A program made the position numbers and the translations under genes. From UBA8437 sp963582065 (GTDB taxonomy: Bacteria > Planctomycetota > Planctomycetia > Planctomycetales > Planctomycetaceae), in contig CAUZRQ010000007.1 in the NCBI GenBank assembly GCA_963582065.1, positions 28,493 through 92,492 on the forward strand: a stretch of 64,000 nt of DNA. The letters run 5' to 3'. The notes below the pieces were generated by a model. It searched no databases. It was not told where the DNA came from and saw nothing but the letters and a program-made list of their open reading frames with translations. Shown piece after piece: positions 25,533-34,506 of the stretch (position 1 is the stretch's first letter; each line of letters opens with the position of its first letter).

Positions 25533-28480
25533 TGGCAGCCGAGATCCCCAAGCAGTACGACCCGGCCGATGCCCAACAACGGTGGTACGCCGAGTGGTCC
25601 GAGCGGGGCTACTTCGACGCGGAGCCGAATCCGCAACGGTCCCAGCACACGATCATGATTCCCCTTCCCAACGTCACCGGGGCGTTGCACATGGGGCACG
25701 CGCTCAATGGCACGCTCCAGGACCTGATCACCCGCTGGAAGCGGATGCAGGGGTTTGAGGCGCTGTGGATGCCCGGGACCGACCACGCCGGCATCGCCAC
25801 CCAGGCGGTTGTCGAGAGGCGAATGCTCGAGGAGGAGGGGCTGACGCGGCACGACATCGGCCGCGAGGCCCTGGTCGAACGGATCTGGAAGTGGAAGGAC
25901 GCTTACGAACAGCGGATTCTCTCGCAACTGAAACTGATCGGAGCCAGCTGCGACTGGCGAAGGACTCGCTTCACGCTCGACGAGATGTGTTCCAAGGCCG
26001 TTCGCAGGACCTTCTTCAAACTGTTCTCCGACGGGTTGATCTACCGGGGCAAGCGGCTCGTCAACTGGGATTCGTATCTCCAGACGGCGGTGGCCGACGA
26101 CGAGGTGTTCTACGAGGAGGTCCCCGGGGGATTCTGGACGTTCCGCTACCCGGTGGTCGGTTCGGACGAGACCATCGCGTTCTCGACGACCCGGCCCGAG
26201 ACGATGCTCGGCGACACGGCCGTCTGCGTGCACCCCACCGACGAACGTTACACCCACCTGGTGGGACGGAAGGTGCGGGTGCCACTGGTCGACCGGGAGA
26301 TCCCGATCATTGCCGACGCGTTGTTGGCCAAGAAGGAGATGGGCACCGGAGCGGTCAAGGTGACCCCCGCCCACGATCCCAACGACTACGCCTGCGGTCT
26401 CCGCAACGACCTGCCGATGATCAACATTCTGGAGGTCGACGGCACGATCAACGAGAACGGCGGGAGATTCGCCGGGCAGGACCGCTACGAGGCTCGCAAG
26501 CAGGTCGTGCAGGCCATGGACGAGCTGGGCTTCTCCGATGGGGTTGAGGAACGAGCGATCGACCTGGCTCACAGCGATCGCTCCAAGACCCCCATCGAGC
26601 CGTATCTCTCGGACCAGTGGTTCGTGAAAATGGATGACCTGGCCCAGGCGGCTATCGATGCGGTCGAAGACGGCCGGGTGACCTTTTTCCCGAAGCGGTA
26701 CGCCAAGACCTATCTCGACTGGCTCGGTGAAAAACGTGACTGGTGCGTGTCACGTCAGCTGTGGTGGGGGCACCAGATCCCGATCTGGTACTGCCGAACC
26801 TGCGGACTGCAGGATCTGGAGGCGGCCTTCGGCCAACGGGATGATGTCTGCTGGCACGAGGACCAGGAGAATGGGGGATGGCTGGTCTGTGCCGAGACCG
26901 ACTTGTCCGGAGATGAACTGGGCGATTCCCACCAGCTGGTCCAGGACGAGGACGTGCTTGACACGTGGTTCAGTTCGGCGTTGTGGCCGCACTCGACACT
27001 GGGTTGGCCCGAGTCGACCGAGAGCCTCGACTACTTCTATCCCGGCAGCGTGCTGGTCACCAGCCGCGACATCATCACGCTGTGGGTGGCCCGGATGGTG
27101 CTGACCGGTCTCTACAACATGGGCGACATTCCCTTCTCGCACGTCTGTGTTCACCCCAAGATTCTCGACGGGTTCGGCCAGACGATGTCGAAGTCGAAGG
27201 GGAATGGCGTGGATCCAATGGACCTGATCGACCGTTACGGTGCCGATGCCGTTCGGTTCACGATTGCCTCGTTCGCCGGTGAGACGCAGGACATCCGGCT
27301 GCCGGTCGGTTACGAGTGCCCGGAGTGCGGTCACGTGACCGCCCAGGAGTTGAAACACCAGCAGGCAACGCCCGGCGGCGGCGAGAAGCCACGCGTCGAC
27401 TGCGGTGGGTGTGGGAAGGCGTGGCAGTACACCAGCCCGTGGTACGACCCCGACGAGGGGGAGCCCGTGGCGCGGATGGTGTCCGAGCGGTTTGAGGCTG
27501 GACGGAACTTCTGCAACAAGTTCTGGAACGCCGCCCGTTTCGCGATGCTCAACCTCGAGGGCTACGAGTCCGGCCCTCTGCCGGGATTCCGCGACACCGA
27601 CGGCCTGGCGATCGAGGACCGTTGGATCCTCAGTCGACTCGCCCGCACTGCCGCCAAGGTCACGTCCTGCCTCGATCGCTACCAGTTCGACCAGGCGACA
27701 AGGACCATTCGCGACTTCACGTGGAATGAGTTCTGCGACTGGTACCTGGAAATGGTCAAGCCGCGGTTGCAGGACGAAGAGACCGACCCGGTGGCCAGGG
27801 GCATTGCTCAGCGTGTCCTGGTCGGCGTGCTCGACGCGTTGTTGAGACTGCTCGCACCGACCACCCCGTTCATTGCCGAGGAACTCTGGCAACGTCTGGC
27901 CGAGTTGGCTCCGGAGCGAGGGTTGCCCGAGCCCGGGCCGGTGGCCGAGAGCATCATGCGGGCCAAGTGGTTGGACCTGCCCGAGCAGTGGCAGGACGAG
28001 GTCCTGGAGGCTCGGTTCGAGCGGTTGCAGGAGATCATCGTGGCGGTTCGCAACGTCCGTTCGACCTACAACATCCCTCGCAGCACGCAGTTGTCGTTGT
28101 CAGTGCGGTGTGGCGACCGCGTGGTGGACGATCTCGAAGCGGTGGCCGGACAGTTCCTCAACCTGTCCAACACCGAGTTGATGGCCGTGGGACCGGATGT
28201 CACTCAACCGGCCGGGGCAGCCAGCTTTGCGCTGGGTGAAGCCGACGGCTACATCGATCTCGAGGGAGTCGTCGACCGCGAAGCTGAGCGGGACAAGCAC
28301 GTCAAGGAGCGCGGGAAGTTGACCGGGATGATCACCGGTCACGAGAAGAAACTGGCCAACGAGAACTTCGTGTCGAAGGCCCCGGCGGAGGTCGTTGATG
28401 GTGTCCGCGAGACGCTTGCCGGTCTCAGGGAACAGCTCGAGCGGGTCGATGACATCCTCGGACAGCTCGGTGGCGGCTGA
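25532..28480 (+). CDS. valS: Valyl-tRNA synthetase with extra zinc-ribbon insert
   Basis: 982 aa class I synthetase. HMGH motif at residues 53-56 (NVTGALHMGHALNG) and the KMSKS equivalent TMSKS at 551-555; the CP1 editing domain contains FSTTRPETMLGDTAVCVHP; a C-terminal coiled coil (LVDREAERDKHVKER... to the end) is the ValRS tRNA-binding arm. Unusual: between the KMSKS domain and the anticodon-binding domain lies an insert with C596-x2-C599 and C624-x2-C627, a zinc-ribbon pattern. In E. coli ValRS that junction runs straight into the GYRNFCNKLWNA segment. The start ATG 25532 shares one base with the cimA stop; a GTG three bases earlier is an alternative. It attaches valine to tRNA-Val and edits threonine mischarging. 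Confidence 0.96.
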   Translation: MAAEIPKQYDPADAQQRWYAEWSERGYFDAEPNPQRSQHTIMIPLPNVTGALHMGHALNGTLQDLITRWKRMQGFEALWMPGTDHAGIATQAVVERRMLEEEGLTRHDIGREALVERIWKWKDAYEQRILSQLKLIGASCDWRRTRFTLDEMCSKAVRRTFFKLFSDGLIYRGKRLVNWDSYLQTAVADDEVFYEEVPGGFWTFRYPVVGSDETIAFSTTRPETMLGDTAVCVHPTDERYTHLVGRKVRVPLVDREIPIIADALLAKKEMGTGAVKVTPAHDPNDYACGLRNDLPMINILEVDGTINENGGRFAGQDRYEARKQVVQAMDELGFSDGVEERAIDLAHSDRSKTPIEPYLSDQWFVKMDDLAQAAIDAVEDGRVTFFPKRYAKTYLDWLGEKRDWCVSRQLWWGHQIPIWYCRTCGLQDLEAAFGQRDDVCWHEDQENGGWLVCAETDLSGDELGDSHQLVQDEDVLDTWFSSALWPHSTLGWPESTESLDYFYPGSVLVTSRDIITLWVARMVLTGLYNMGDIPFSHVCVHPKILDGFGQTMSKSKGNGVDPMDLIDRYGADAVRFTIASFAGETQDIRLPVGYECPECGHVTAQELKHQQATPGGGEKPRVDCGGCGKAWQYTSPWYDPDEGEPVARMVSERFEAGRNFCNKFWNAARFAMLNLEGYESGPLPGFRDTDGLAIEDRWILSRLARTAAKVTSCLDRYQFDQATRTIRDFTWNEFCDWYLEMVKPRLQDEETDPVARGIAQRVLVGVLDALLRLLAPTTPFIAEELWQRLAELAPERGLPEPGPVAESIMRAKWLDLPEQWQDEVLEARFERLQEIIVAVRNVRSTYNIPRSTQLSLSVRCGDRVVDDLEAVAGQFLNLSNTELMAVGPDVTQPAGAASFALGEADGYIDLEGVVDREAERDKHVKERGKLTGMITGHEKKLANENFVSKAPAEVVDGVRETLAGLREQLERVDDILGQLGGG

Positions 28481-28494
28481 TCCGCCCCGGCGTC

Positions 28495-28522
28495 TTGAAC
28501 GCCTGTACCGGCGGGCTATAAT
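28495..28522 (+). promoter_or_regulatory. Sigma-70-type promoter for the nuclease-family gene
   Basis: TTGAAC, 16-bp spacer, perfect TATAAT, 15 bp after the valS stop; start predicted near 28529, about 68 nt before the GTG at 28597. Confidence 0.65.
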
Positions 28523-28596
28523 CCACCGCGCAATCCGCCGCACCATTGCCACCCCCCTGCCCCGGTTCGCCGCTGGCGACAACAGGAAACACCATC

Positions 28597-28995
28597 GTGC
28601 TCGTCCTGATGGAACTCGCCCGAATCGTGATCAACGACATCGGCGACCAGCAGGTCGTGTTCCTTCGCGAGATCGATGGTGACCGCTCGTTTCCGATCCT
28701 GATCGGGTTGTTTGAGGCGGGGGCGATCAACCGTCGTATCACGGAGGAACCTCCGCCTCGCCCGCTGACTCACGACCTGTTGAGGTCTACGGTCGAGCAC
28801 CTGGGGGGCGAGATCGAGGACATCGTGATCACCGATCTCCGTAACCACACGTACTTTGCCGTGTTGAGGATCCGCGTCGCCGGCGAGTTGATCGAGGTCG
28901 ACAGTCGGCCAAGCGACGCCCTGGCGATTTCAGTGCACTACGACCCGCCGCTGCCGATCTATGTGCACGAGGACGTGCTGGCCGAAATCGGCTAG
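28597..28995 (+). CDS. Bifunctional nuclease family protein (DUF151/BFN)
   Basis: 132 aa. The DUF151 pattern is complete: QVVFLREIDGDRSFPILIG, EAGAINRRI, RPLTHDLLRSTVEHLGGEI, VIITD-like VITDLRNHTYFAVLRI and the signature DSRPSDALAISVHYD. Proteins of this family from plants and Mycobacterium have been described as nucleases or regulators; the activity here is unproven. GTG 28597 is chosen because AGGA lies about ten bases upstream; the ATG at 28609 would be too far from it. The gene has its own promoter and ends 7 bp before the convergent NagB-like gene. Confidence 0.85.
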   Translation: MLVLMELARIVINDIGDQQVVFLREIDGDRSFPILIGLFEAGAINRRITEEPPPRPLTHDLLRSTVEHLGGEIEDIVITDLRNHTYFAVLRIRVAGELIEVDSRPSDALAISVHYDPPLPIYVHEDVLAEIG

Positions 28996-29002
28996 GCGGC
29001 GA

Positions 29003-29953
29003 CTAGTTGCATTCGGGCTGGAGCGGGCCGGCGAGTTCCTCGAGGAAGAACAACCGGCCGGGCTGGGTGGGCATGAACGTCGAGGGGATCCAGGGCGTGG
29101 GGTCGTGCCGGAGTGTCATCCACAGGCTCAGGCCCTGCCACATCATGCCCCGCGAAAAAGTCCCGTCGGCACCACCGATGATCTTGTCGGCGCCCAGGAA
29201 CAGCCCCGGTCCGATCGTGTTGGCGAATGCCGGGACCAGCGTGGTGCGGCTTTTGAAGCTCGTCACGGCGTTCTGCTCGATCGTCAGCGGATGCAGTTGT
29301 GCGCCGATACGGTGCGTGTCGGCCTGCCAGGCATCCTCGCTGTCGTACTCGGCCGCGAACTGGGGCTCCCAGAAGGCGATGTGGCAGACCCGGCCGATCC
29401 CGAACAGCACCACCAGCTTGCCGCCACCGGCACGAATCGCGGCGATCTGGCCGGCAAAGTCTGGCAGCGCGTCCTTTGATGCGAAATGCCGTTGTTGGGG
29501 AGGAACGGTCAGGTCGCCCAGTGGACCGTAGAACGCATCCGACATGGCATTCTCGAAGGCGCCCGGATGATCCGGGGGCAAGGTGTTCCCGTCGGAATCG
29601 CTCCACTCGTCCATGTTGAATCCGTGGACGTGATCGCAGGAGACGCCCCATTCCTTGAGGAAGTAGACGGCCCAGCGGTACATGCCCATCGGGCCAACCG
29701 GCAGGATCATCACCAGAGCATGGCCTTCGGTGCGGGCCTGGGAGATCGTCAAGGCGATCTCGTGGCCGAGCATCGCGTCGAAGTCGGCCAGGGTGTCGCA
29801 GGGAATCGGCTCGAAGCCGTCGTTCCACCACGGCTGTGGTTGTGTGATGGTCGTTGGATCGTCTCCGACACAGCTGTCGATCTTGGCCAGATCCCAGCCC
29901 GACGGCAGAAAACTCTCCATCAACGATCCGCTCAATGTGCTCAACAGGTCCAT
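29003..29953 (-). CDS. Glucosamine-6-phosphate deaminase-like (NagB family) protein
   Basis: 316 aa, longer than E. coli NagB (266). Recognisable sugar-isomerase features: ALVMILPVGPMGMYRW (phosphate-loop region), VHGFNMDEWSD (NMDE; NagB has NMDEY), VLFGIGRVCHIAFWEP (NagB GIGxDGHIAFNEP; here the catalytic His is retained but DG is replaced by VC), and TIGPGLFLGADKIIGGADG. The altered GIG-VCHIAFWEP motif means the usual Asp of the deaminase is missing, so the substrate or reaction may differ. ATG 29953 is preferred for the GGGAGAG site upstream; the longer frame to 30046 has an unconvincing N-terminus. Convergent with the DUF151 gene and divergent from the efflux operon. Confidence 0.75.
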   Translation of the reverse strand: MDLLSTLSGSLMESFLPSGWDLAKIDSCVGDDPTTITQPQPWWNDGFEPIPCDTLADFDAMLGHEIALTISQARTEGHALVMILPVGPMGMYRWAVYFLKEWGVSCDHVHGFNMDEWSDSDGNTLPPDHPGAFENAMSDAFYGPLGDLTVPPQQRHFASKDALPDFAGQIAAIRAGGGKLVVLFGIGRVCHIAFWEPQFAAEYDSEDAWQADTHRIGAQLHPLTIEQNAVTSFKSRTTLVPAFANTIGPGLFLGADKIIGGADGTFSRGMMWQGLSLWMTLRHDPTPWIPSTFMPTQPGRLFFLEELAGPLQPECN

Positions 29954-30053
29954 CGCTCTCTCCCAGGTGGCCGGTCGTCGGGGCAACCGGTTGTCAGATA
30001 CGCGTCCCACTGTAACGACCGCCGGTCGGTGATTCGAGCGGCACACATGGGCA

Positions 30054-30083
30054 TTGCCTTATCGGATGTCATGCGGCTAAAGT
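30054..30083 (+). promoter_or_regulatory. Possible promoter of the RND efflux operon
   Basis: TTGCCT, 18-bp spacer, TAAAGT, with start predicted about 50 nt before the adaptor gene. A moderate match only. Confidence 0.3.
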
Positions 30084-30140
30084 AAGTCCAGCCGCGAACC
30101 TATCCCACCCCACGCGACGTCCTGTCGCCCTCGAGGCTCG

Positions 30141-31277
30141 ATGAAGTTTATTGTTGTGCCGTGCGTGCTGGCGTCGTGCCTGGGCATCGGCTGGGCCGTC
30201 TTTGTTGATTCCCAGGGCCGGGGCCGTGTTGGCGTGTTGCCAAGCGACGAGGTGGTGCAGGCGGTCGAGACGATCGGTCTCCAGACGCGGGATGTCGTCG
30301 AGTCTCTGGAACTGGTCGGGAGTCTCGAAGCGGATCGCGATGTCGAGATCCGGTCGCGGGTCAGTGGCCGGATCGAGGAACTTGCCGTCGACGTCGGTGA
30401 CCGGATCAGCAAGGGCCAGTTGCTGATCCAGATCGACGATTCACAGCAGCGGGAACTGGTCCGCCAGACGGAGGCGGCGATCAGGGTCTCGGTGGCCGAG
30501 AAGTCGACTCAGGACCTGCGTGTCATCGCGGCGCGGCGTGAACACGAACGCCAGAAGAACCTGCTCAAGAAGGGGGTCGGCACCGCTCAACAACTGGAGG
30601 CGGCCGAGTCAAAGCTGTCGATCGCCGAGGCCGAGTCGCGGCTGGCGGCTTCGAAGGTCGCTCAGGCCGAAACGGAACTCGAGCACAGCCGCCTGGGTTT
30701 GGCCGAGCGTCGGATCGAATCTCCGTTGACTGGTCGAGTGGCCAGCCGGGCGGTGCAGGTCGGTGATCTCGCCAAGTCCGACCTCGGTCTCATGCGAATC
30801 GTCGACCTCTCGACGGTTCGCACCGCGGTCCACGTGGGCGAGAGTGATTACAGGCAATTGCGACAGGACCAGCCGGCCGAGGTCCGTGTCGACACGTATC
30901 CCGACCCCTTCCCCGGACGTGTCGAGAGGCTGGCGCCGGTACTCGATCCTGAGACACGGACGGCGGTTGTCTACATCGCCGTCGACAACCCCAGGGGATT
31001 GCTCAAGCCGGGAATGTACGCCCGAGTTCGCGTGGTGCTGGATCGTCACGAACAGGCCAGCGTGGTGCCCCTGACGGCGGTCGTCGTTACTCCCGGTGGC
31101 CCGATCGTCTTCGTGGTGGCCGAAGGGGGTGACAGCGTGCGACAGGTGAGTGTTCGTCTTGGAATTGCCGACAGGACAGTGGTCGAGATCCTCAACGGCG
31201 TCGGTCCGACCGACCGGGTCGTCACGTTGGGCAGTCGCCTGATCACGGATGGTCAGGTCGTGGAGGTGGTGGACTGA
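30141..31277 (+). CDS. RND efflux periplasmic adaptor (membrane fusion protein, HlyD/AcrA-like)
   Basis: 378 aa. An N-terminal hydrophobic segment (FIVVPCVLASCLGIGWAVF) serves as signal or anchor. The lipoyl half-motif SLEADRDVEIRSRVSGRIEELAVDVGDRISKGQLLIQIDD begins near residue 54, followed by an alpha-helical hairpin (~100-190, heptad-like Ala/Glu/Lys) and the second lipoyl half ERRIESPLTGRVASRAVQVGDLA; beta-barrel and membrane-proximal domains follow. It bridges the inner-membrane pump and an outer-membrane channel in the periplasm. The permease gene starts 6 bp later. No TolC-like channel gene is nearby, so one encoded elsewhere is presumably used. Confidence 0.92.
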   Translation: MKFIVVPCVLASCLGIGWAVFVDSQGRGRVGVLPSDEVVQAVETIGLQTRDVVESLELVGSLEADRDVEIRSRVSGRIEELAVDVGDRISKGQLLIQIDDSQQRELVRQTEAAIRVSVAEKSTQDLRVIAARREHERQKNLLKKGVGTAQQLEAAESKLSIAEAESRLAASKVAQAETELEHSRLGLAERRIESPLTGRVASRAVQVGDLAKSDLGLMRIVDLSTVRTAVHVGESDYRQLRQDQPAEVRVDTYPDPFPGRVERLAPVLDPETRTAVVYIAVDNPRGLLKPGMYARVRVVLDRHEQASVVPLTAVVVTPGGPIVFVVAEGGDSVRQVSVRLGIADRTVVEILNGVGPTDRVVTLGSRLITDGQVVEVVD

Positions 31278-31283
31278 GTCGCC

Positions 31284-34200
31284 ATGACACTGACCCACCT
31301 GGCCGTCCACCGACCTGTGACGACGTTGATGATCGGCCTGGTGGTCGCGCTGCTGGGGTACGTTGCGGTTGATCGGCTGGCGGTTGATCTGCTCCCCAAG
31401 CTCGATTACCCCACCGTACGGGTCGAGACGCTTTACCGCGGGGCAGCGCCCGGCGAAATCGAGACGTTGTTGACCCGGCCGCTCGAACAGGCCCTCAGCT
31501 CGGTCCAGGGCTCCGAGGAGATTTCGAGCATGAGTGCCGAGGGAGCGAGCACGATCCAGGTCCGAATGAACTGGGGGGTCGACCTCGATGTTGCTCTCAA
31601 CGACATGAGACAGGCGGTGCAGAAGGTGAGGCGGCAACTGCCCGATGAGGTCGAGGGCCCGTACTTTCGCCGTTACAGCCAGAGCGATTCGCCGATCATC
31701 TACCTGGGATTGGAGAGAGTGGGTCCGGGGGCCGAAAGCGAGAGGTCGGCGGCCGAGACGACCCGGCGGGCCGAGATCGAGATCATTCCCGAACTGGAGA
31801 AGGTGTCCGGGGTCGGCCGAGTGAGGTTGCGGGGAGCCGTCCGCCGCGAGATCCAGGTCGACCTCGATCGTCAGAAACTCGAGTCACTTCACCTGGGCGT
31901 CAACGAGGTTGTGGCGGCGTTGAGGCGACAAAACGTCAACCAGCCGGCCGGCGATTTCGATGAGGGGAACGTGCAGCGGCTGGTTCGCAGCCATGGCCAG
32001 TTCCGCAATCTCGACGAGATCAGGAACACGGTGGTCCGTGAACGTGACGGGGCGATCGTGCGTCTGTCCGACGTCGGCCAGGTGACCGACGGGATCGAAG
32101 AACGAACCGACTCCAGTCGGGTCAATGGCCAGGAGGGCCTGTTGATCTATATCCACAAGCAGTCCGATGCCAACACGGTGGCCGTCAGTCGGCTGGTTCG
32201 GGAGACGGTCAAGCAACTCAATCGTCGGCTGAACGGACTGGAACTCTCGATCCGCATCGACAAGTCCGAGTTCGTGGTGCAGTCGATCGAGAACATCCGG
32301 CGGACGGCCGTCTTCGGGATGAGCCTGGCCGCGGTCGTGCTGGTGCTCTTTCTCCGCAGCTTGCGGAGTACGGTGGTGATCGGCGTCTCGATGCCCTTCT
32401 CGGTGATGGCGACATTCGTGCTGATCTACGCCCAGGGTTTTTCGCTGAACGTCGTTTCCTTCGGTGGGCTGGCGCTGGGTCTGGGACTGTTGGTGGACAA
32501 CTCGATCGTCGTACTCGAGTCAATCTACCGGCGGCGTGACGAGGGGCAGCCGATCAAGCAGGCGGCCATTGACGGAACCACTGAGGTTAGTTCGGCGATT
32601 GTGGCCAGCACTCTGACGACCCTGATCGTGTTTGTGCCGTTGATCTTCATCGAGGGAATGACCGGGATTCTACTGCACCAGTTGGCGTGGGTGGTGTGTT
32701 TCGCCTTGAGCTGTTCGCTGTTGGCCAGCCTGACACTGACGCCGATGCTGGCGGCTCACTGGGGCGAGAAGCGGGAGTCGGGCCCGGATTCCGCTGGTGG
32801 CAGTCGACCGGTCGGTCGCCTGGAGGCCATGGCCCAGGATGCGTTTTCGGTTCTCGAGTCGTTCTATGCGGCCATGTTGCGACGGGCGCTTCGCCGTCGG
32901 GGTGTGGTGCTCTCGACGTTGCTGTTGATTTTCGCGGTTACGGTCGGTTTGGCGCCGCGTATTGGGACGGAGTTCATGCCCAAGGCTGACGAGGGCGACC
33001 TGCGGGTCCGCGGACACATGGCCGCGGGCATCCAGTTCGAGCATCTCGAACGCCAGGCCAAGCAGATAGAAAAGAGGATTCTGTCGACGGTGCCACCAGA
33101 GCAACGTGACACCGTGGCGTCCTTCATCGGGGGCGATCGGGATGACTCGGAGGACTGGAACGAGTGTTGGCTGAGGGTCAAGCTGGTGCCCCGCAGCCAG
33201 CGGGACCAGTCGGTCGAGGAGGTCCGCGAGTTGCTGGCGTCCTCGATTGGGCCGATCGCCGGCATGAAGGTGCGGGTTGAGGCGCGGACCGAGATGATGT
33301 TGGCGCGGATGTTGAGTTTCGGAGGAGACGACGTCGAGGTCGAAGTCCGAGGGCATGACCCGGAAGAGGCCGACCGCATGGCCGACCGGGTGGCGGAGTT
33401 GATGAGACAGGTGCCGGGGCTGATCAACGTCAATGTCGAGCGTCCCGATCGGCGGCCCGAACTGTCCGTCCATGTCGACCGTCTGAAGGCGAGCCTGGTC
33501 GGAGTCAGTGTCCGTGACATCGCCGAGACCCTGGAAACGACGATCCGCGGGACCGAGGCGACGATGTACCGCGAGGACGGAGACGAATTCAACGTCTTGG
33601 TCCGGCTGCGCGATTCGGATCGCGATGGACTGCCCGACATCGAGCGGGTGGGAGTGACGACCGGCGGCGGCCGGGTGGTGGCACTGCGGGACCTGGTCGA
33701 GTTCGACACCGGTAATGCCCCGCTGAGAATCAACCGCAGTGCCCGCCAACGCGTGGTGCAGGTCTCGGCCGACGTGGCCGACCGAGATCTCGGAAGTGTC
33801 GTCACCGACCTGACCGGACTGCTCAACCAGAACACCTGGCCGCGGGGGTTCACCTATCGGATTGTCGGAGACTACGAGGAACAGCAGCGGAGTTTTCGGG
33901 AATTGACCAAGGGTCTGGTGCTGGCCGTGGTGCTGATGTACATGGTGATGGCCTCGCAGTTCGAGTCGTTTCGGGATCCGTTGGTGATCCTGGTGACGAT
34001 TCCGTTGGGCGCGATCGGAGTCATCCTGGCACTGATCCTGACCGACACGACCCTGAACGCCCAGTCCTTCATCGGGACGGTGATGCTGGCCGGGATCGTC
34101 GTCAACAACGCGATCGTGCTGGTCGACTGCATCAAGCAGAGGCTGGGGGACCATGTGGCCGGGGTGGACGGAGATTTCACCGAGGTGATTGTCGGGGCGA

Positions 34201-34442
34201 GCGTTCGACGGTTCCGGCCGATCCTGATGACGACGTTGACGACCGTGCTGGCGATGCTGCCGATCGCGTGGGGGTGGGGAGAGGGTGGCGAATTGCAGTC
34301 TCCGATGGCCCGCGTGGTGATCGGCGGGCTGTTGTCGGGGTCGTTGATCACGTTGTTGGCCATCCCGATTGTCTGTCACATTGTTCGTCCCGGCCAGCGG
34401 CCTCGGGTTGTCCACGTCGTGGACCGGTCCGAGTCGCTATAA
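31284..34442 (+). CDS. RND efflux transporter permease (AcrB/HAE-like)
   Basis: 1052 aa, typical size. TM1 is TLMIGLVVALLGYVAVDRL; two large periplasmic loops (~35-335 and ~570-870) separate helix groups TM1, TM2-7, TM8-12. The proton-relay Asp405 lies in LGLGLLVDNSIVVLESIY (AcrB has two Asp here, D407/D408; this protein has Asp-Asn). In the second half GIVVNNAIVLVDCIKQR replaces the AcrB Lys940 position with Asn, as in many HAE1-type pumps outside Enterobacteria. It probably exports hydrophobic compounds or drugs by proton antiport; substrate cannot be told. It is translated with the adaptor gene 6 bp upstream. The start ATG at 31284 has only a weak ribosome-binding site, suggesting coupling. 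Confidence 0.93.
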   Translation: MTLTHLAVHRPVTTLMIGLVVALLGYVAVDRLAVDLLPKLDYPTVRVETLYRGAAPGEIETLLTRPLEQALSSVQGSEEISSMSAEGASTIQVRMNWGVDLDVALNDMRQAVQKVRRQLPDEVEGPYFRRYSQSDSPIIYLGLERVGPGAESERSAAETTRRAEIEIIPELEKVSGVGRVRLRGAVRREIQVDLDRQKLESLHLGVNEVVAALRRQNVNQPAGDFDEGNVQRLVRSHGQFRNLDEIRNTVVRERDGAIVRLSDVGQVTDGIEERTDSSRVNGQEGLLIYIHKQSDANTVAVSRLVRETVKQLNRRLNGLELSIRIDKSEFVVQSIENIRRTAVFGMSLAAVVLVLFLRSLRSTVVIGVSMPFSVMATFVLIYAQGFSLNVVSFGGLALGLGLLVDNSIVVLESIYRRRDEGQPIKQAAIDGTTEVSSAIVASTLTTLIVFVPLIFIEGMTGILLHQLAWVVCFALSCSLLASLTLTPMLAAHWGEKRESGPDSAGGSRPVGRLEAMAQDAFSVLESFYAAMLRRALRRRGVVLSTLLLIFAVTVGLAPRIGTEFMPKADEGDLRVRGHMAAGIQFEHLERQAKQIEKRILSTVPPEQRDTVASFIGGDRDDSEDWNECWLRVKLVPRSQRDQSVEEVRELLASSIGPIAGMKVRVEARTEMMLARMLSFGGDDVEVEVRGHDPEEADRMADRVAELMRQVPGLINVNVERPDRRPELSVHVDRLKASLVGVSVRDIAETLETTIRGTEATMYREDGDEFNVLVRLRDSDRDGLPDIERVGVTTGGGRVVALRDLVEFDTGNAPLRINRSARQRVVQVSADVADRDLGSVVTDLTGLLNQNTWPRGFTYRIVGDYEEQQRSFRELTKGLVLAVVLMYMVMASQFESFRDPLVILVTIPLGAIGVILALILTDTTLNAQSFIGTVMLAGIVVNNAIVLVDCIKQRLGDHVAGVDGDFTEVIVGASVRRFRPILMTTLTTVLAMLPIAWGWGEGGELQSPMARVVIGGLLSGSLITLLAIPIVCHIVRPGQRPRVVHVVDRSESL

Positions 34443-34506
34443 TCCTGCTCTGGCTGATCGGACCGACAACGGGGTGTGAGTCCCGTGGGCAGGAAGGAAC
34501 CATGTC

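Noticed and set aside
32670..34415. 581-codon minus-strand frame opposite the RND pump
   Set aside because: Antisense shadow, rich in His/Gln/Arg, no family features.
34410..34424. Perfect 15-bp palindrome GTCCACGTCGTGGAC
   Set aside because: It lies inside the last codons of the RND pump gene; chance or codon constraint explains it, although an operator for the next gene cannot be fully excluded.
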